Made by a program: the position numbers and the translations under genes | Source: Vulcanimicrobiota bacterium | GTDB lineage: Bacteria > Vulcanimicrobiota > Vulcanimicrobiia > Vulcanimicrobiales > Vulcanimicrobiaceae | Length of the DNA: 9,812 nucleotides | Direction of reading: 5' to 3' | NCBI GenBank assembly: GCA_014304965.1 | Contig: JACRTZ010000145.1 | Span: 1 to 9,812 of the forward strand | Shown: positions 5,829 through 9,812 of the stretch, piece after piece | Layout: every line of letters begins with the position of its first letter | Numbering within the stretch: position 1 is the stretch's first letter | The notes under the pieces: model-generated | The model's database searches: none | What the model saw: the letters and a program-made list of their open reading frames with translations, nothing else | What the model was told of the DNA's origin: nothing

Positions 5829-5864
5829 AACGCGGCCGGCAACGGCCGCGTTGCTCGTTTCTTA
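5829..5864 (+). terminator. Intrinsic terminator after the KKKGG microprotein
   Basis: A perfect 10-base-pair stem pairs AACGCGGCCG (5829-5838) with CGGCCGCGTT (5843-5852) around a GCAA loop, a stable GNRA tetraloop. A partly T-rich tail, GCTCGTTTCTT, follows. On the opposite strand, toward which the S46 gene is transcribed, the stem is followed by GGTTTATGGGG, so it is a poorer terminator in that direction, though it may still slow transcription from both sides. Confidence 0.75.
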
Positions 5865-5872
5865 CGGGTCCT

Positions 5873-7909
5873 TTACAAACCGAGCTCGACGGCGATGCGC
5901 TGAGCTTTGTACACCGAGGTGAGCGCGAGCCCCATCGCGCGCGAGTCCACCGAAACCGTGCGGTTGCGGACGGGATCGAATCCGTACTCGCCCCCGAGCG
6001 AATAGATGTTGCCGTCGAAGGCGAGCCCAACGACGCGGCCGTCTTTGTCGATGAGCGGGCTGCCGGAGTTTCCGCCTGTGATGTCGTTAGTGGACGAGAG
6101 GTTCATCGGGACGTTGGGGTCGAGCGAGCCCTTGGCGTCGATCAAGCGTTTCGGCAAGCGGAACGGATCGCGGCCGGTGGCCCGATCGTATAATCCGCCG
6201 ACCTTCGTGTAGGACGCAACGGGGCCGCGCGCGCTCGTGAAGCCTTTGACGGCGCCATACGAGAGCCGCAGCGTGAAGGTCGCGTCGGGATACGTGCTCG
6301 TTCCGTAGACCGCGAACCGGGCGCGAGCGACGTCCTGCGCGGCCTTGCCCTCGGGCCCCGCAACCTCGTCCTCATAGCGCCGTTGCGCGGCGCGCGCGTC
6401 GGCGTCGATCGAAGCAACGGCTTTCACGAGCGGGTCGTCGGACGCGTCTATGGCCGCTTTTCCACCGTCGAGCAGCGAGCGCCGGTAGTTGAGATCTGAG
6501 AGTTTCGTGGTCGTCACCAGGACGTGCGCCCATTCCTGAGGTGACTGCGAGCCGAGGACTTTCTTGACGAACGGGTCGTCGGCGCCGAGGTCCTCGCGGA
6601 GGCGCTTGGCCCAAAAGGCCATTTGCAATTCTTCGCGGCCCGGCTGGATGGGCACGGGCGAAAGCAAGCGCCGGCGCGCCGCATCGGCACCCTGACCGGC
6701 GGCTTCGGGGGCGTTGGGCAGCGGGTTCGCGATGCGCACCAAGCCGCGCGCGGCGCCCCACAGCGCGCCCTGCGGGCCGCCGGCGACGTATTGTTGCGTC
6801 AGCGCGAGTTCGGCTTTCTTGCGCTGGACCGCGGCTAAATCGTCCCAGGCGCGGCCGTAGCGTTTCTGCATTTCCGGCCGCTTTGCGATGGCCACGCGAA
6901 GCGCGCGCTCCTCCGCGACTTTCTGACCGAAGAAGTCGGGCTCGAGCAGCGCCTGCTCGTGGCCGACTTGAACTTTATACGCATTGTCGAGGAAGAAGAG
7001 TGTCTGGTCCGTGGTGCGCCGCTCCTCCGGTCCGATCATCTGGTATTCTTCCAGAATGCCGCGCCATTCGGCGAGCGCCGGGATCACCCGCGGAAAAGAA
7101 ACGTCGCGTAAATAGGTCAGCTGCGAGACCGTCAGCTCGCGCTGCGTCGAGCCGGGATGGCCTGCGACGAAGACCAGATCCCCGTCCTTCGTGCCTTGCG
7201 GATTCCACTTGAGGTAGTCGGTCGTCTCGAGCGGCTTTCCGTCCTTGTATGCGCGCAGCAGCGACATGTCGAGATCGTAGCGGGGAAAATTGAAGTTGTC
7301 GGGATCGCCGCCGAATTGTGCGATCCGTTCTTCGGGAGCGAAGACCAGGCGCACGTCGGTGGAGCGATCGTACTTGTAGAGTTTGGAAACGGCGCCGTGA
7401 TACAGGACGACCAGGTCGCAGCGAACGGCCGGAGGCTTTGAGCAGGCGGTCGTGAGTTCGCGTTGTTTCGCCCGCGACGCATCAACCCGCGCGCTCCCGG
7501 TCTTGCCTTTCGTGGCGGCATCCATCGCGGCCGTGACGTCCGAAATCGAGTCGAGCCGCAGCGCTTCGAAATTCGGGCAGGCGACCTCGTCCTCGAGCTT
7601 CTCGGCGTAGAAGCCCGCTTCGGCGTAGTTGTGCTCCTTCGACGACAGGGCGGCCACGCAGCCGAGCGCGCAATGATGGTTCGTCAGAAGCAGCCCTTGA
7701 GGCGAGACGAACGACGACGAACAGCCGGGAATCCGCGCGACCGAGCGGCGCACGTGGTCGAGCCATGCTTGCGAAGGCGCGAAACCGTAAGCGGCCTTCA
7801 CTTTGGCGGAGGGGAACGCGTCGAACGTCCACATCCCTTCATCGGCACGGGCGGGCGCGGCGGCGAATGCCAGCGACGCCAGGACGAGCAGAGCGGAAAG
7901 ACGCTTCAT
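5873..7909 (-). CDS. S46 family dipeptidyl-peptidase, DPP7-like specificity
   Basis: The product has 678 residues, close to the usual ~700-720 of the family. A signal peptide (1-22, cleavage after ARA) sends it to the periplasm. The chymotrypsin-type triad is visible: His79 in LLLTNHHC, Asp214 in the segment DNFNFPRYDLDMS, and Ser615 in TGGNSGSP. S46 enzymes remove dipeptides from the N-terminus of peptides. Their S1 specificity is set by the residue 18 positions after the catalytic Ser: Arg in DPP11 (acidic P1) and Gly in DPP7 (hydrophobic P1). Here it is Gly633 in GLAFDGN, predicting a DPP7-like preference. Asp632 and Asn205 probably anchor the substrate amino group, as in solved S46 structures. 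The segment after the His motif (ALGCVAALSS) differs from the GYG...SHS I recall for DPP7/DPP11 and adds Cys84. It is a single-gene unit, divergent from the aminotransferase; no clear Shine-Dalgarno precedes the ATG. Confidence 0.93.
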   Translation of the reverse strand: MKRLSALLVLASLAFAAAPARADEGMWTFDAFPSAKVKAAYGFAPSQAWLDHVRRSVARIPGCSSSFVSPQGLLLTNHHCALGCVAALSSKEHNYAEAGFYAEKLEDEVACPNFEALRLDSISDVTAAMDAATKGKTGSARVDASRAKQRELTTACSKPPAVRCDLVVLYHGAVSKLYKYDRSTDVRLVFAPEERIAQFGGDPDNFNFPRYDLDMSLLRAYKDGKPLETTDYLKWNPQGTKDGDLVFVAGHPGSTQRELTVSQLTYLRDVSFPRVIPALAEWRGILEEYQMIGPEERRTTDQTLFFLDNAYKVQVGHEQALLEPDFFGQKVAEERALRVAIAKRPEMQKRYGRAWDDLAAVQRKKAELALTQQYVAGGPQGALWGAARGLVRIANPLPNAPEAAGQGADAARRRLLSPVPIQPGREELQMAFWAKRLREDLGADDPFVKKVLGSQSPQEWAHVLVTTTKLSDLNYRRSLLDGGKAAIDASDDPLVKAVASIDADARAAQRRYEDEVAGPEGKAAQDVARARFAVYGTSTYPDATFTLRLSYGAVKGFTSARGPVASYTKVGGLYDRATGRDPFRLPKRLIDAKGSLDPNVPMNLSSTNDITGGNSGSPLIDKDGRVVGLAFDGNIYSLGGEYGFDPVRNRTVSVDSRAMGLALTSVYKAQRIAVELGL

Positions 7910-7942
7910 GCCGCCGCTTTCGCGCCTCGATAAAGACGCCCC

Positions 7943-7975
7943 CGGGGGCCGTCGCGAAACGGGCCGCGGCCCCCG
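7943..7975. repeat. GC-rich inverted repeat in the S46/aminotransferase divergent spacer
   Basis: CGGGGGCCG (7943-7951) and CGGCCCCCG (7967-7975) form a perfect 9-base-pair stem with a 15-base loop. The 97-base spacer (7910-8006) separates two divergent genes and must hold both promoters. There is no T tract, so this is not an intrinsic terminator. It could be an operator, or a structure in the aminotransferase leader 31 bases before its ATG. Confidence 0.5.
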
Positions 7976-8006
7976 CTACTAGAAGCCCCGTCCTCAAGGA
8001 GAACCG

Positions 8007-9209
8007 ATGGCATTTCGCAGCGGCCAGCACTTCGTCCAAATTCCCGGTCCCACGAACATTCCCGAGCGCGTCTTGCGCGCGATGGACCGCCAGATCGTCG
8101 ATCATCGCGGCCCTGATTTTGCGCGGCTGACCCTCGAGGTGTTGCCGGCGATGCGCGAGCTCGTGAGGACCGAACGCTCGCACGTCGTGATCTATCCGTC
8201 GTCCGGGACCGGCGCGTGGGAAGCAGCGATGGTCAACCTGTTCTCGCCGGGCGACGCGGTACTGCTCGCCGAGACCGGCTGGTTTTCGACGCTGTGGGGC
8301 GAGCTTGCCGGCAAACTCGGCATCGCGGTCGAGCTCGCGCGCGGCGACTGGCGCACGGGCGCCGATCCCGACGCGATCGGCGAACGCCTTGCGGCGGACC
8401 GGGCGCACCGCATCAAAGCCGTCATGGTCGTTCACAACGAAACGTCAACCGGCGTTGCGTCGCGCATCGCCGACGTTCGCAAGGCGATCGAGCGCGCGAA
8501 CCATCCCGCTTTGCTGCTGGTGGATACGGTGTCGTCGCTCGCCTCGATGGACTACCGGCACGACGAGTGGGGCGTGGACGTGATGGTCACGGGCTCGCAG
8601 AAGGGCTTGATGCTGCCGCCCGGCATCGGCTTCAACGTCGTCTCGCCGAAAGCGCTGGAAGCGTCGAAGAACGCCAAACTGCCGCGCGCCTATTTCGACT
8701 GGGCCCCGATCGTCGCCGCCAATGCGGCCGGCTTCTTTCCGTACACGCCGCCGACGAATCTGATGTTCGGTTTACGCGAGGCGCTGCAGATGCTGTTGCG
8801 CGAGGAGGGGCTCGACGCCGTCTTCGCGCGACACGCGCGCCACGGCGAAGCGACGCGGGCGGCCGTGCGCGGCTGGGGTCTGGAAATCTTGGCGCGCGAC
8901 GCGCGCGAATATTCGAATACGTTGACCGCCATCATCGTCCCGGAGGGCGTGGACTCCGACAAGGTGCGCGCGACGATTCTCGAGCGCTTTGACATGTCGC
9001 TCGGCGTCGGACTCGGCAAACTCAAGGGCCGCGTGTTCCGCATCGGGCACCTCGGCAGTTTCAACGATTTGATGCTGGCGGGAACGCTCTGCGGCGTGCA
9101 GATGGGCTTACGCCTTTCCGGCGTGGACATCGGAGACGGGGTCGGCGCGGCGCTCGATTTCCTATGTGCGCCGGCCGAGCGCTCGCAACTGACACCTGCC
9201 TTCGCCTGA
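8007..9209 (+). CDS. Serine-glyoxylate aminotransferase (class V, PLP-dependent)
   Basis: The product has 400 residues, the normal length for this enzyme. An AAGGAG site at 7996-8001, five bases before the ATG, fixes the start. The N-terminus HFVQIPGPTNIPERVLRAMD (8-27) is the hallmark of serine-glyoxylate/alanine-glyoxylate aminotransferases, including the plant photorespiratory enzyme. PLP-binding features are SSGTGA (65-70), HNETSTG (143-149), Asp173 in LLVDTVSS, and the Schiff-base Lys199 in TGSQKGLMLPPG. It should convert glyoxylate plus serine (or alanine) to glycine plus hydroxypyruvate (or pyruvate) in the cytoplasm. This step is used in the serine cycle, photorespiration-like salvage and glyoxylate detoxification. 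The following gene is a GlcD-type FAD dehydrogenase that could supply glyoxylate from glycolate, which supports a glyoxylate role. Serine versus alanine as preferred donor is not certain from sequence alone. Confidence 0.92.
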   Translation: MAFRSGQHFVQIPGPTNIPERVLRAMDRQIVDHRGPDFARLTLEVLPAMRELVRTERSHVVIYPSSGTGAWEAAMVNLFSPGDAVLLAETGWFSTLWGELAGKLGIAVELARGDWRTGADPDAIGERLAADRAHRIKAVMVVHNETSTGVASRIADVRKAIERANHPALLLVDTVSSLASMDYRHDEWGVDVMVTGSQKGLMLPPGIGFNVVSPKALEASKNAKLPRAYFDWAPIVAANAAGFFPYTPPTNLMFGLREALQMLLREEGLDAVFARHARHGEATRAAVRGWGLEILARDAREYSNTLTAIIVPEGVDSDKVRATILERFDMSLGVGLGKLKGRVFRIGHLGSFNDLMLAGTLCGVQMGLRLSGVDIGDGVGAALDFLCAPAERSQLTPAFA

Positions 9210-9218
9210 GTTCGCGCG

Positions 9219-9812
9219 CTGACGTTCTCCGGTAGCGCCGCCGCGCAGCGCCTGCGTCGCGAAGTGCGCGGCGACGTGGCCTTCGACGCCGTTACCTGCG
9301 GGTTGTACGCGACCGATGCGTCCATCTATCAGATCGTGCCGCTCGGCGTGGTGGTGCCGCGCACGGTGGACGACGTGGTCGCGGTGCGTTCGATTTGCGC
9401 CGACGCGGGCGTGCCGCTACTGCCGCGCGGCGGCGGAACCTCGCAGTGCGGACAGACCGTCAACCGCGCGGTCGTACTGGACACGAGCAAGTACTTGTGC
9501 GACCTCGAAGGCGTAGACGTCGCCGGCCGGCGAGCGCGCGTGCAGCCCGGAATCGTGCTCGACCGGCTCAACGCGCTCCTGAAATCTGACGGACTCTTTT
9601 TTCCGGTTGACCCCTCAACCGCGAGCCGCGCGACGATCGGCGGCATGGCTGCTAACAACTCTTCGGGTGCACGCTCCATTCGCTACGGGACGATGGTGCA
9701 GAACGTCGCCGCGATCGACGCGGTGCTCGCCGACGGCACCGCCGCGACGTTCGGGCCGGTCAACGGCGCCGTTGCGGGGCCCGAGCGCTATCGGGAACTC
9801 GTCGGTCGGATG
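9219..9812 (+). CDS. FAD-dependent 2-hydroxyacid dehydrogenase, GlcD type, N-terminal part (runs off window)
   Basis: The frame is open from after the aminotransferase stop to the window end, in the same frame as that gene. It encodes the N-terminal PCMH-type FAD-binding domain of a glycolate/D-lactate dehydrogenase-like protein. Visible motifs are LYATDASIYQIVPLGVVVPR (9303-9362), PRGGGTSQCGQ (9423-9455), VQPGIVLDRLN (9540-9572) and IGGMAANNSSGARSIRYG (9639-9692). Proteins with TDASIYQI...GGGTSQCGQ often belong to long fusions of a GlcD domain with a C-terminal iron-sulfur domain (YdiJ-like); whether that applies is outside the window. The start is unclear: no in-frame ATG exists. Family-like sequence (RREVRGDVAFD) begins before the first GTG (9264), so I mark the CTG at 9219, nine bases after the upstream TGA, as a tentative start; GTG at 9264 is the main alternative. 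It is probably co-transcribed with the aminotransferase and may produce glyoxylate. Confidence 0.85.
   Translation, partial: MTFSGSAAAQRLRREVRGDVAFDAVTCGLYATDASIYQIVPLGVVVPRTVDDVVAVRSICADAGVPLLPRGGGTSQCGQTVNRAVVLDTSKYLCDLEGVDVAGRRARVQPGIVLDRLNALLKSDGLFFPVDPSTASRATIGGMAANNSSGARSIRYGTMVQNVAAIDAVLADGTAATFGPVNGAVAGPERYRELVGRM

Noticed and set aside
5561..5842. 93-residue minus-strand frame with a hydrophobic LLLAAFLLAALFLATLFL stretch
   Set aside because: The apparent membrane segment is just the reverse complement of the Lys/Gly repeat; the synonymous-only repeat changes fit the + strand frame.
7463..7933. 156-residue + strand frame opposite the start of the S46 gene
   Set aside because: Antisense to the signal peptide and catalytic His region of the peptidase; Arg-rich composition, no motif.

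Overview
The window is GC-rich, densely coded chromosomal DNA from a diderm (Gram-negative type) bacterium. Evidence for the outer membrane is a C-terminal beta-barrel fragment ending in Phe and a periplasmic-type S46 peptidase with a signal peptide. The style (7TM sensor with PDZ-like loop, COG4586/4587/3694 ABC exporter, small Lys-rich and Met-rich proteins, high GC) fits an uncultured soil lineage such as Vulcanimicrobiota/Eremiobacterota (WPS-2). That placement is inference; Acidobacteriota or another deep phylum is not excluded. No rRNA, tRNA, CRISPR, insertion sequence or phage gene was seen, and no gene-free stretch exceeds 300 bases.

Layout: (1) 1-239, end of an outer-membrane beta-barrel gene (+), then a small exported Met-rich protein (280-774, +) closed by a strong intrinsic terminator (797-831). 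(2) A 66-residue hydrophilic hypothetical (920-1120, +) and a 595-residue membrane sensor (1168-2955, +) with a PDZ-like outer loop and a C-terminal GAF domain but no kinase or other output domain. (3) Convergent to it, with a 29-base tail-to-tail overlap, is a three-gene ABC exporter operon on the minus strand (5558 down to 2927). Its genes are joined by GTGA and ATGA four-base overlaps. (4) Divergent from the ABC operon is a 20-residue Lys/Gly repeat microprotein (5717-5779, +), with its own ribosome-binding site and a perfect hairpin terminator. (5) An S46 dipeptidyl-peptidase gene (7909-5873, -). (6) Divergent from it, a serine-glyoxylate aminotransferase (8007-9209, +) followed in the same frame by the start of a GlcD-type FAD-dependent 2-hydroxyacid dehydrogenase that runs off the window (from about 9219, +).

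How they work together: the aminotransferase/FAD-dehydrogenase pair suggests glycolate-glyoxylate-serine/glycine metabolism. The ABC operon encodes a complete exporter (one ATPase, two different permeases) of unknown substrate. The S46 enzyme should release dipeptides from peptides in the periplasm, and its specificity residue is Gly, as in DPP7-type enzymes. The least ordinary items are the KKKGG microprotein, the Met-rich exported protein and the output-less sensor. No clear multi-gene novel system was found.
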